Shown: in pieces, positions 1 through 4,181 of the stretch
How positions within the stretch are numbered: position 1 is the first letter of the stretch
How the letters are laid out: each line of letters begins with the position of its first letter
Assembly (NCBI GenBank): GCA_029942065.1
Contig: JAPYTY010000159.1
Coordinates: forward strand, 1 to 5,412
Source of the DNA: Acidobacteriota bacterium
Lineage (GTDB): Bacteria > Acidobacteriota > UBA6911 > RPQK01 > JADFOI01
Direction of reading: 5' to 3'
Length of the DNA stretch: 5,412 nt
Translations under genes and position numbers: made by a program
Notes under the pieces: model-generated
What the model saw: the letters and a program-made list of their open reading frames with translations, nothing else
What the model was told of the DNA's origin: nothing
Database searches by the model: none

Positions 1-21
1 CCCTGCCCCCTGCCCCCTGCC
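1..21. repeat. Heptamer tandem repeat, ccctgcc x3
   Basis: Three exact copies of ccctgcc run from the first base of the window, so the array may continue to the left. It shares its 7-bp period with the arrays at 48-61, 243-270 and 2401-2456, although the sequences differ. Confidence 0.8.
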
Positions 22-24
22 CGG

Positions 25-61
25 CGCGCTGGTCTCCCGCCCAGCGCGTTCCACGTTCCAC
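25..61. repeat. Hairpin plus gttccac heptads, left member of an inverted pair
   Basis: Arms cgcgctgg (25-32) and ccagcgcg (41-48) form an 8-bp hairpin with an 8-nt loop. It runs directly into two gttccac heptads (48-54 and 55-61). Bases 41-60 are the exact reverse complement of 2442-2461, where the same heptad array meets another hairpin. The two ends of the 2.4-kb segment between them therefore carry the same composite repeat in opposite orientation. Confidence 0.75.
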
Positions 62-93
62 GTTTTTCTTTCCGCGAACTCGTACAGCGGTTA

Positions 94-155
94 GTAGGGG
101 CGCACGGCCGTGCGCCCCCCAATCCTTGCTGTGGGCGCACGCCGTGTGCCCCTAC
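94..155. repeat. Perfect 22-bp palindrome with adjacent imperfect copy
   Basis: Positions 97-118 form a perfect 22-bp palindrome (half-site ggggcgcacgg). Positions 141-155 (gccgtgtgcccctac) are the reverse complement of 94-108 except at one base. The block can therefore fold either as a local cruciform or as a long stem closed by gtagggg and cccctac. This is typical of dispersed intergenic palindromic repeats. Nothing else suggests an operator. Confidence 0.75.
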
Positions 156-198
156 AACAGGCTGCTAGAACCCGCTGCTTCGGTCAGATGGCTTGCTC

Positions 199-220
199 TT
201 GTAGCGGCCGCTCTATGAGC
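199..220 (+). repeat. 22-nt dispersed element, left copy
   Basis: The sequence begins ttgtagcggccgc and ends tctatgagc. It is the exact reverse complement of 2351-2372; the match stops at both edges. It contains the 8-bp palindrome gcggccgc. An exact 22-nt match within 5.4 kb is not expected by chance, so the two are copies of one repeat in opposite orientation. Confidence 0.8.
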
Positions 221-242
221 GGCACTCCGGACTCTTCATTCT

Positions 243-270
243 GATTTGGGATTTCTGATTTCTGATTTCC
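243..270. repeat. Heptamer tandem repeat, gatttct-type x4
   Basis: Four consecutive 7-bp units occur: gatttgg, gatttct, gatttct, gatttcc. The last overlaps by two bases the hairpin at 269-299. The AT-rich content contrasts with the GC-rich heptads elsewhere while keeping the same period. Confidence 0.75.
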
Positions 271-299
271 TTATTGAAACGCTTCGCGTTTCAATAAGG
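269..299 (-). terminator. Hairpin at the end of the ferredoxin gene (terminator-like)
   Basis: A perfect 14-bp inverted repeat, ccttattgaaacgc (269-282) and gcgtttcaataagg (286-299), is separated by 3 nt. The ferredoxin stop codon (291-293) and its last codons lie inside the stem. On the minus strand the hairpin is followed by AAATCAG rather than a U-run. It is thus not a textbook intrinsic terminator and may instead protect a 3' end or be a repeat. Confidence 0.55.
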
Positions 300-632
300 A
301 AGGGGTCCCAGTTCGGCCTCGTAGTCCTTGATTTTGACCATATCGATGGCATCCCAGGGACATCCCTCCAGGAAGGTGCCTTCAGGTCCCTTGCTGGTGC
401 AAAGCTTACAGCCGATACACAACAGGGAGTCCACTTCGATTCGCCCGAAGGGGGGATGCTCCTCGTCGTCCACCCAGATCATGCAATTGGCGATAGGGCA
501 ATAGTCGACACAGGCGGGTGAACCGGCGCATCCGGTACAGGCATAATTGATGACGGCCAGGATCACCGGCTTGCGTTTCCTTTGATCAGAACGCTTGATC
601 GTTGATTGGTCCTTGTGAATATCTACTGCCAT
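291..632 (-). CDS. Dicluster [4Fe-4S] ferredoxin-type protein
   Basis: A 113-residue soluble electron carrier with two cluster motifs. The first is C32-x2-C35-x5-C41-x3-C45-P, preceded by the stretch VINYACTGC. The second is C72-x2-C75-x2-C78-x12-C91-P. By analogy with bacterial dicluster ferredoxins, each CP cysteine would complete the opposite cluster. A ninth cysteine, C50, is extra. Both motifs are longer than the classical CxxCxxCxxxCP, the second through an insertion SKGPEGTFLEG. The N-terminus is strongly basic (residues 13-22). I chose the ATG at 630-632 because GAGGAG lies just upstream and MAVDIHKDQ looks like a native N-terminus. A longer in-frame start at 722 would run into the upstream gene with a low-complexity sequence. 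The gene follows the PHPT-like gene after 34 nt, so the two probably share a transcript. Redox partner unknown. Confidence 0.88.
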   Translation of the reverse strand: MAVDIHKDQSTIKRSDQRKRKPVILAVINYACTGCAGSPACVDYCPIANCMIWVDDEEHPPFGRIEVDSLLCIGCKLCTSKGPEGTFLEGCPWDAIDMVKIKDYEAELGPLPY

Positions 633-666
633 GGTCTCCTCATCTTGGCATGGGCCAGGTCCCGAT

Positions 667-1095
667 TCAACTTTCCTCCGGGGACTTCTCTTCGGGCCCT
701 GAGTCTTCAGACTTGGGCTCATCCGGGCTGAACCAGCTCACCTTGTGTTCCGGGAAAGCATCCTCCAGCATCCTGGCTACTGCTTCACGATCCTGCTCCA
801 CTCCGTAACTCTGGCTGGCTCCAAACAAGGTAATGGTTTCGTAGTAGGGATTCAGAGTGATGCTCCCGCCACCCGCCACTTCGAAGCCACCTCCCTGGTC
901 AAGAAAATTACTATCTCTCAGCTCCTTTTCAGCCGCCTGGACAATCTGCTCCTCGAGGCCTTCTTGATAGGATTGATAGTTCACACCTCGAACGATGGCC
1001 TTGGCCTGCCCTTCTCGGTCAAGCTGGATGAGCAGGTACTTGATCATCACCCCTCCCTCTTCCAACCGAACACTGGCAATTTCTGAGAGTTCCAT
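667..1095 (-). CDS. Janus/Ocnus (PHPT-type) family protein lacking the catalytic histidine
   Basis: A 142-residue protein that aligns along most of its length with the animal protein histidine phosphatase PHPT1, compared from memory. Shared blocks are GVMIKYLLIQL (PHPT1 GVFKYVLIRV), AIVRG, VAGGGSIT (CLGGGRIS), TLFGASQSYG (HVYGYSMAYG) and FPEHKVSWF (YPDYEVTWA). Lys19 and Arg36 match PHPT1 Lys21 and Arg45. The catalytic His53 of PHPT1, in EYHADI, corresponds to Gln44 (SYQEGL), and Arg78 is Ser78. The only histidine in the protein is His117, far from that site. Phosphohistidine hydrolysis by the known mechanism is therefore unlikely, and a binding role is an inference. Residues 124-142 form an acidic, probably disordered tail. 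The ATG at 1093-1095 has GAAGAGGTG upstream, and residues 1-16 continue the family alignment, which argues against a start at Met17. Confidence 0.82.
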   Translation of the reverse strand: MELSEIASVRLEEGGVMIKYLLIQLDREGQAKAIVRGVNYQSYQEGLEEQIVQAAEKELRDSNFLDQGGGFEVAGGGSITLNPYYETITLFGASQSYGVEQDREAVARMLEDAFPEHKVSWFSPDEPKSEDSGPEEKSPEES

Positions 1096-1128
1096 CAGTT
1101 CACCTCTTCCTTTGGCCCGAAACCTAGG

Positions 1129-1157
1129 ATTTTACCTAACAAAACTCAAAATGTGTA
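1129..1157 (-). promoter_or_regulatory. Predicted promoter of the PHPT-like/ferredoxin operon
   Basis: On the minus strand a -10-like TAAAAT (1134-1129, five of six consensus bases) lies 17 bp after TACACA (1157-1152, four of six to TTGACA). This is about 34 nt upstream of the start codon at 1095. It was found by eye only and has not been scored. Confidence 0.45.
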
Positions 1158-1188
1158 GGTCCCCTTGGAGACGCCTGCCCTCCTGTCA

Positions 1189-1219
1189 TTGTACTGAAAC
1201 CGTAGATTTTTGCTAAACT
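1189..1219 (+). promoter_or_regulatory. Predicted extended -10 promoter of tRNA-Arg
   Basis: TGCTAAACT at 1211-1219 is an extended -10 (TG, one base, then TAAACT). A weak -35 TTGTAC (1189-1194) lies 19 bp upstream. Transcription would begin near 1226, a few bases before the mature tRNA 5' end at 1232. This spacing is what one expects for a tRNA gene. The same promoter probably serves the TPR gene downstream. Confidence 0.5.
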
Positions 1220-1231
1220 ATCCGCGTTCAT

Positions 1232-1304
1232 GCGCCTGTAGCTCAGAGGATAGAGCAAGGGGTTCCTAACCCCTGTGCCGCAGGTTCGAGTCCTGCCAGG
1301 CGCA
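1232..1304 (+). tRNA. tRNA-Arg (anticodon CCU)
   Basis: A complete cloverleaf can be drawn. The acceptor stem gcgcctg/caggcgc is perfectly paired. The D arm is gctc/gagc, the anticodon stem aggggt is closed as agggg/cccct around loop TTCCTAA with anticodon CCT at 1265-1267, and the T arm is gcagg TTCGAGT cctgc. The discriminator is A1304. CCA is not encoded (the next bases are GTT), so it must be added after transcription. It reads the AGG codon. The only protein gene in this transcript begins 28 nt later. Confidence 0.96.
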
Positions 1305-1320
1305 GTTTTGCCGATTATAG

Positions 1321-1335
1321 AAGGGAGTTCCGTTG
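1321..1335 (+). promoter_or_regulatory. Ribosome binding site that fixes a TTG start
   Basis: AAGGGAG (1321-1327) is followed by TTCCG and then TTG (1333-1335). The in-frame stop at 1318-1320 lies directly upstream, and the next in-frame ATG is only at codon 36, inside the membrane helix. TTG is therefore the supported start. Confidence 0.7.
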
Positions 1336-2088
1336 ACACGAAAGCACCTGACTCGAAAAGAAATCGTCCAGCAGGACCGCGTCGAACTGGCATTGTCGGG
1401 CATCTACAACTGGGGTTCGAAGAACCGTTTCCTGTTGATGGGCCTTTTGGCGGTTTTTGTGCTGACCATCGCGGGTTCCAGCGCTTGGCAGTATTACCAG
1501 GGACAGAGCTCTCATGAGCTCCAGACCCGATTCCGTGACACTCTGGACCTCTATCATGCTCCCGTGGGTAAGGCCGAAGAGTCGCCTCCGGAGAATACCC
1601 CCGTCATCGAATATCGCTTTGAAACGGACCAGGAACGGCTGGAAGAAGCCCTGGCGGCTTTTGCTGCCATCGCGGAGGAATCTCCCAGCTCCCAACTGGG
1701 TCTTTTGTCCCGATACTACACGGGGTTGATCAAGCAGAAAATGGGTGAGACGGAGGAAGCTGAAAGAGATCTGAATTTCGTGATCCAGAATGCTCCGGAA
1801 CCCGAGATACAGCACCTGGCCAGAAACCATCTGGCACAGATCGCGCAGTCCAAAAACGATCAGGAAAAAGCCACCGCTTTGCTGGAACAGATTCTGCTCG
1901 ACGAGTTTGACGCCTTTCCCAAGGCGGTAGTGCTCCTGGAGCTGGCACAGACCTATGAGACGGCAGGAAATACCGAGGAAGCTCTCAGGTACTATCGACG
2001 ACTCACCGCAGAATATCCCACCAGCCAGTACATTGGACAAGCCCGCACCCACATCGATCAGCTGGAAATCTTCACCACCCAGAACTGA
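1333..2088 (+). CDS. Membrane-anchored TPR protein (YfgM-like architecture)
   Basis: A 251-residue protein with a basic N-terminus (R3, K4, R8, K9, K30, R32), one transmembrane helix at about 33-52, and C-terminal tetratricopeptide repeats. The repeats lie near 124-155, 161-192 and 198-231; the clearest is VLLELAQTYETAGNTEEALRYY-type. The positive-inside rule puts the TPR domain outside the cytoplasmic membrane, as in E. coli YfgM, an accessory protein of the Sec translocon and envelope chaperone network. Only the architecture supports that link, so the function is inferred. The start is TTG at 1333: AAGGGAG lies 5 nt upstream, and an in-frame TAG at 1318-1320 excludes longer forms. The gene begins 28 nt after tRNA-Arg with no promoter between them, so it is probably expressed from the tRNA promoter. 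A GC hairpin follows the stop directly. Confidence 0.87.
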   Translation: MTRKHLTRKEIVQQDRVELALSGIYNWGSKNRFLLMGLLAVFVLTIAGSSAWQYYQGQSSHELQTRFRDTLDLYHAPVGKAEESPPENTPVIEYRFETDQERLEEALAAFAAIAEESPSSQLGLLSRYYTGLIKQKMGETEEAERDLNFVIQNAPEPEIQHLARNHLAQIAQSKNDQEKATALLEQILLDEFDAFPKAVVLLELAQTYETAGNTEEALRYYRRLTAEYPTSQYIGQARTHIDQLEIFTTQN

Positions 2089-2103
2089 GCGCGCTTCGCG
2101 CGC
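2089..2103 (+). terminator. GC hairpin directly after the TPR gene
   Basis: Immediately after the TGA stop, gcgcgc (2089-2094), ttc and gcgcgc (2098-2103) form a 6-bp all-GC stem with a 3-nt loop. No T-run follows (agagaaa), so termination is not assured. Similar tight hairpins lie at the ends of the ferredoxin and apt genes. Confidence 0.45.
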
Positions 2104-2199
2104 AGAGAAACGCCTCGCTGATGCTCAGCGCAGAAAAACGCCTCGCTGATGCTCAGCGTGGAGAAACACCTCGCTCACGCTCGGTGTGGAGAAGATTTG
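2103..2199. repeat. 28-bp tandem repeat, about 3.5 copies
   Basis: Units lie at 2103-2130, 2131-2158 and 2159-2186, with a partial fourth from 2187 that fades into unrelated sequence. Units 1 and 2 differ at only one base. Unit 3 has drifted, with caccTcgctcacgctcggtg in place of cgcctcgctgatgctcagcg. Each of the first two units contains the small hairpin cgctga-tgc-tcagcg. The units are contiguous with no spacers, so this is not a CRISPR array. Confidence 0.8.
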
Positions 2200-2218
2200 T
2201 TTCGGATTTCCAGTGTAG

Positions 2219-2339
2219 GAAGCACGGCCGTGGAACCACGATCCTGCTTCTGAGCCCTGAAAGGGCGTTGTGAAATAGCCTGGGGCGTGAGCCCCAGGAA
2301 TGTGAGGTAATGGCAAATAAAAGAGCCCTGTAGGGACGG
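2219..2339. repeat. REP-like intergenic element with several hairpins
   Basis: Four small foldable units occur in a row. First, gaagca (2219-2224) pairs with tgcttc (2245-2250) around an inner cgtgg-aa-ccacg (2229-2240). Second, gccct-gaa-agggc lies at 2254-2266. Third, cctggggc-gtga-gccccagg (2279-2298) is a perfect 8-bp stem closed by a GNRA-type GTGA loop. Fourth, ccct-gt-aggg lies near 2326-2335. From memory this combination resembles a repeat found between genes in several Planctomycetota, Verrucomicrobiota and Acidobacteriota genomes. That likeness is not verified here. Confidence 0.6.
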
Positions 2340-2350
2340 TGGAAAGAGCA

Positions 2351-2372
2351 GCTCATAGAGCGGCCGCTACAA
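2351..2372 (-). repeat. 22-nt dispersed element, right copy
   Basis: This is the exact reverse complement of 199-220 (it starts gctcatagag and ends ccgctacaa). Together the two copies bracket the PHPT-like, ferredoxin, tRNA-Arg and TPR genes in inverted orientation. Confidence 0.8.
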
Positions 2373-2400
2373 CGACCTTGCTGTGGGATCGCGCCAATTT

Positions 2401-2456
2401 GGAACGTGAAACGTGGAACCTGGAACGTGGAACCTGGAACCTGGAACGTGGAACGC
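2401..2456. repeat. Heptamer tandem repeat, ggaacct/ggaacgt x8
   Basis: Eight consecutive 7-bp units run in register: ggaacgt, gaaacgt, ggaacct, ggaacgt, ggaacct, ggaacct, ggaacgt, ggaacgc. The fifth base of the unit is constant and variation sits mainly in the last two bases. The reverse-complement form gttccac appears twice at 48-61. A degenerate trace lies at 4145-4164. Confidence 0.85.
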
Positions 2457-2475
2457 GCTGGTCGAAGACCAGCGC
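2455..2475 (-). terminator. Hairpin directly after apt (terminator-like)
   Basis: A perfect 9-bp stem, gcgctggtc (2455-2463) and gaccagcgc (2467-2475), has a 3-nt loop and begins at the base next to the apt stop codon (2476-2478). On the minus strand it is followed by GTTCC heptads, not a U-run. It may stop transcription weakly or protect the mRNA end. Confidence 0.5.
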
Positions 2476-2991
2476 TCAGTATTTGAGCATCGAGAAGACT
2501 TCGTAACCGTCCAGCTTGGCAACACCGTTGAGCGCCTCCAGTTCAACGATAAATGCCAACGCCACTACCTCGCCTCCCAGCTGCCGGACCATCTGGGCGG
2601 TGGCTGCAGCTGTGCCTCCCGTCGCGATGAGGTCATCGACGATCAACACCCGCTGATCCTGCTGAATTGCATCCTTGTGCATCTCCAGGATGTCCTCTCC
2701 GTATTCGAGCTCATAAGAGGCACTGATCGTCTCGGCGGGAAGCTTCCCCTTCTTTCGCACCGGCACAAACCCGGTGTTCAGGTTGTAGGCAAGACTGGGT
2801 GCGAAAAAGAATCCCCGCGATTCAATTCCCACCACCTTATCGATGGACTGCTCCTGGTATTCCTCTGTCAGGCCATCAATCACCTTTTGCAGACCGCTTT
2901 TATCCATTAACAGGGTGGTGAGATCGTAAAAGAGGATTCCCGGCTTGGGAAAATCAGGAACCTCCCGGATCAAGCGCTTCAGTTCTTCCAT
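2476..2991 (-). CDS. apt: Adenine phosphoribosyltransferase
   Basis: This cytoplasmic purine-salvage enzyme converts adenine and PRPP to AMP and pyrophosphate. The 171 residues are the normal bacterial length and the family marks are in order: FPKPGILFYDLTTLL (14-28), the IESRGFFF segment (56-63), the flexible loop RKKGKLPAETISASYELEYG (79-98), and the PRPP-binding motif VLIVDDLIATGGT (115-127) with Asp119-Asp120. Tyr22 replaces the Arg usual in GILFRD. The ATG at 2989-2991 has GAGAGGTAAGTC just before it, a good ribosome binding site that lies within the end of acyP. The acyP stop is only 3 nt upstream, so translation is probably coupled. No regulator or riboswitch is visible. Confidence 0.97.
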   Translation of the reverse strand: MEELKRLIREVPDFPKPGILFYDLTTLLMDKSGLQKVIDGLTEEYQEQSIDKVVGIESRGFFFAPSLAYNLNTGFVPVRKKGKLPAETISASYELEYGEDILEMHKDAIQQDQRVLIVDDLIATGGTAAATAQMVRQLGGEVVALAFIVELEALNGVAKLDGYEVFSMLKY

Positions 2992-2994
2992 GAC

Positions 2995-3264
2995 TTACCT
3001 CTCAATTGAAAACCCCGAGCATGGCTCGGGCTCCATTTTCCGAACCTCGATGTGCTCAACTATGGCCAGGGAGGGTCCCTTCTCGATCTCACTCATGAAC
3101 CCCGCCATGGCATCGTCATCGCCCGTCGCGTACATCTCGACGTCACCACCGGGGAGATTTTTCACCCAACCCTCGATTTCGTGTTGCTCGGCGCTACGAA
3201 GCGTGAAGTAACGAAAACCCACACCCTGAACACGCCCCTTGATTATGCAGTGCCGTGCAACCAT
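2995..3264 (-). CDS. acyP: Acylphosphatase
   Basis: A small (89-residue) cytoplasmic enzyme that hydrolyses acyl phosphates such as acetyl phosphate or 1,3-bisphosphoglycerate. The family signature IKGRVQGVGFRYFT (8-21) carries the phosphate-binding loop and catalytic Arg18. The second signature GWVKNLPGGDVEMYATG (32-48) carries Asn36, which orients the nucleophilic water. The typical C-terminal F-S-I strand closes the fold. Length is at the short end of the usual range. The ATG at 3262-3264 is the only sensible start, but no strong ribosome binding site precedes it. The gene lies 3 nt upstream of apt and 135 nt downstream of tRNA-Pro, with a strong RNA hairpin between. The acyP-apt pairing has no clear metabolic reason. 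Confidence 0.96.
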   Translation of the reverse strand: MVARHCIIKGRVQGVGFRYFTLRSAEQHEIEGWVKNLPGGDVEMYATGDDDAMAGFMSEIEKGPSLAIVEHIEVRKMEPEPCSGFSIER

Positions 3265-3317
3265 TGAACGCTACTTCGGTCCGCTTTGAGACGTGAAGTC
3301 CCCGTTACTGGCATTTT

Positions 3318-3390
3318 GCCCGGAGTTCTCACACTCCCTCTACTGCATCGGCCCTCGGCTTCGTGACGAGAAGGTGCGAGAAATCCGGGC
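3318..3390 (-). ncRNA. Strong unassigned RNA hairpin between tRNA-Pro and acyP
   Basis: Arms 3318-3334 and 3374-3390 are inverted repeats of each other at 15 of 17 positions, separated by 39 nt. On the minus-strand transcript one of the two differences becomes a G-U pair. Five more pairs form inside (3368-3372 with 3336-3340, two of them G-U). Read as plus-strand RNA, these would be A-C mismatches. The structure therefore fits a minus-strand transcript. It starts 8 nt after the tRNA CCA (spacer TTTTTCTA) and is followed by AAAATG, not a U-run. It could be a processing or stability element, a leader of acyP-apt, or part of a repeat. I know no matching RNA family. Confidence 0.4.
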
Positions 3391-3398
3391 TAGAAAAA

Positions 3399-3475
<77 letters not shown>

Positions 3476-3530
3476 ACAATTTGAAATGACCCGCGCTCTG
3501 CCTTTCCCAAGCCCAACTCGGTGCTGGGAC

Positions 3531-4142
3531 CTATGTAGTATATTTCACAATCCAGAATCCGCCGAATAAAAGAATAATGAAGAGGATGGTGAGCAGGTTA
3601 AAATAGCGATCTATAAAGTCTCCGATGGCGGGGCCGAACCATGCGATCAAGCCCCCCAGGAGAAAGAAACGCGCGCCCCGACTGACCATAGCCGCCAGAA
3701 AAAAGGTCACCAGATTGATCTGAAAGACCCCTCCGGCAATAGTAATGAGCTTGAACGGAATCGGCGTGAAGCCGGCTACCAGAACGGCCACCGCATCCCA
3801 CTCCTGGTAAAGGTCCCGAACCCGTTCATATTGCTCACCGGCCCCATAAAATTCGATGATTCGCCGACCCAGAATTTCATAGAATTCCTGACCCAGCAGA
3901 TATCCCAGCAGCGCTCCCAACAGCGAACCTACGGTGCAGATCCCTGCGAAACGAAGAGCCTTTTTAGGATCCCCGATGCCCAGAGGAATGAGAAGAAGAT
4001 CCGGAGGTATGGGGAAAAAAGAGGATTCCGCGAAGGCGATCCCGAAGAGTGCTCTTCCTGAGTTGGGGCGCTTGGCCAGGCCGACCACCCAGTCGTAGAG
4101 CAACCTTATCCATCCAAAGGGTTTCCGTAAGGTGTTCATCAT
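3531..4142 (-). CDS. DedA-superfamily membrane protein, YqaA type
   Basis: An integral membrane protein of about 203 residues with the YqaA/VTT marks. Numbered from the longest start at 4172, these are FAESSFFPIPPDLLLIP (47-63, with Glu49), a glycine-rich helix GSLLGALLGYLLG (82-94), GFTPIPFKLITIAGG (134-148) and SRGARFF (164-170, with Arg165 and Arg168). Hydrophobic segments lie near 41-66, 73-94, 128-150, 154-178 and 191-210. DedA proteins are linked to lipid-carrier flipping and membrane homeostasis; the substrate cannot be read from sequence. The start is uncertain. ATGs exist at 4172, 4169, 4142 and 4139, none with a good ribosome binding site. I prefer 4142 because the stretch between 4142 and 4172 looks like a decayed heptad repeat. 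The ankyrin gene ends about 40 nt upstream, so the two may form an operon. Confidence 0.88.
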   Translation of the reverse strand: MMNTLRKPFGWIRLLYDWVVGLAKRPNSGRALFGIAFAESSFFPIPPDLLLIPLGIGDPKKALRFAGICTVGSLLGALLGYLLGQEFYEILGRRIIEFYGAGEQYERVRDLYQEWDAVAVLVAGFTPIPFKLITIAGGVFQINLVTFFLAAMVSRGARFFLLGGLIAWFGPAIGDFIDRYFNLLTILFIILLFGGFWIVKYTT

Positions 4143-4181
4143 TCTGGAGCTGGAACCTGGATCATTCATCATGCGAGCCGT

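Larger units (their letters stand above)
1..290. other. Gene-free, repeat-rich left flank
   Basis: I see no credible coding region here; the stretch is built of short repeats and palindromes. In order it holds three copies of the heptamer ccctgcc (1-21), a hairpin with arms 25-32 and 41-48, two gttccac heptads (48-61), a perfect palindrome at 97-118 with an imperfect partner at 131-155, a 22-nt element at 199-220 that recurs inverted at 2351-2372, four gattt-heptads (243-270), and a hairpin that ends the ferredoxin gene (269-299). It lies downstream of the minus-strand ferredoxin gene. Whatever gene lies to the left is outside the window. Confidence 0.75.
2089..2475. other. Convergent intergenic repeat island
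   Basis: This gap between two converging genes contains no believable coding region. It is filled with repeats: a post-stop hairpin, the 28-bp tandem array, a REP-like group of hairpins (2219-2339), the inverted copy of the left-end 22-mer (2351-2372), eight heptads (2401-2456) and the apt-end hairpin (2455-2475). The 12-mer ccttgctgtggg at 2376-2387 also occurs in the same orientation at 124-135. Confidence 0.75.

Noticed and set aside
633..722. Longer N-terminus for the ferredoxin starting at 722
   Set aside because: It would overlap the PHPT-like gene by more than 50 nt and add a low-complexity segment, while the ATG at 632 has a ribosome binding site.
1232..1304. tRNA-Arg as an integration site for a mobile element
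   Set aside because: No integrase gene and no second copy of the tRNA 3' end are seen in the window.
1315..2052. Long open frame of 245 codons on the minus strand opposite the TPR gene
   Set aside because: It lies almost wholly antisense to the TPR gene, whose ribosome binding site, membrane helix and repeats are clear, and its translation shows no recognisable family and reads like complement of coding DNA.
2103..2199. Possible CRISPR array, because the unit is 28 bp
   Set aside because: The units are directly joined with no spacers, and no cas gene is present.
2413..2910. Open frame of 165 codons on the plus strand opposite apt
   Set aside because: It begins inside the heptad array and runs antisense to a certain apt gene; the translation has no domain signature.
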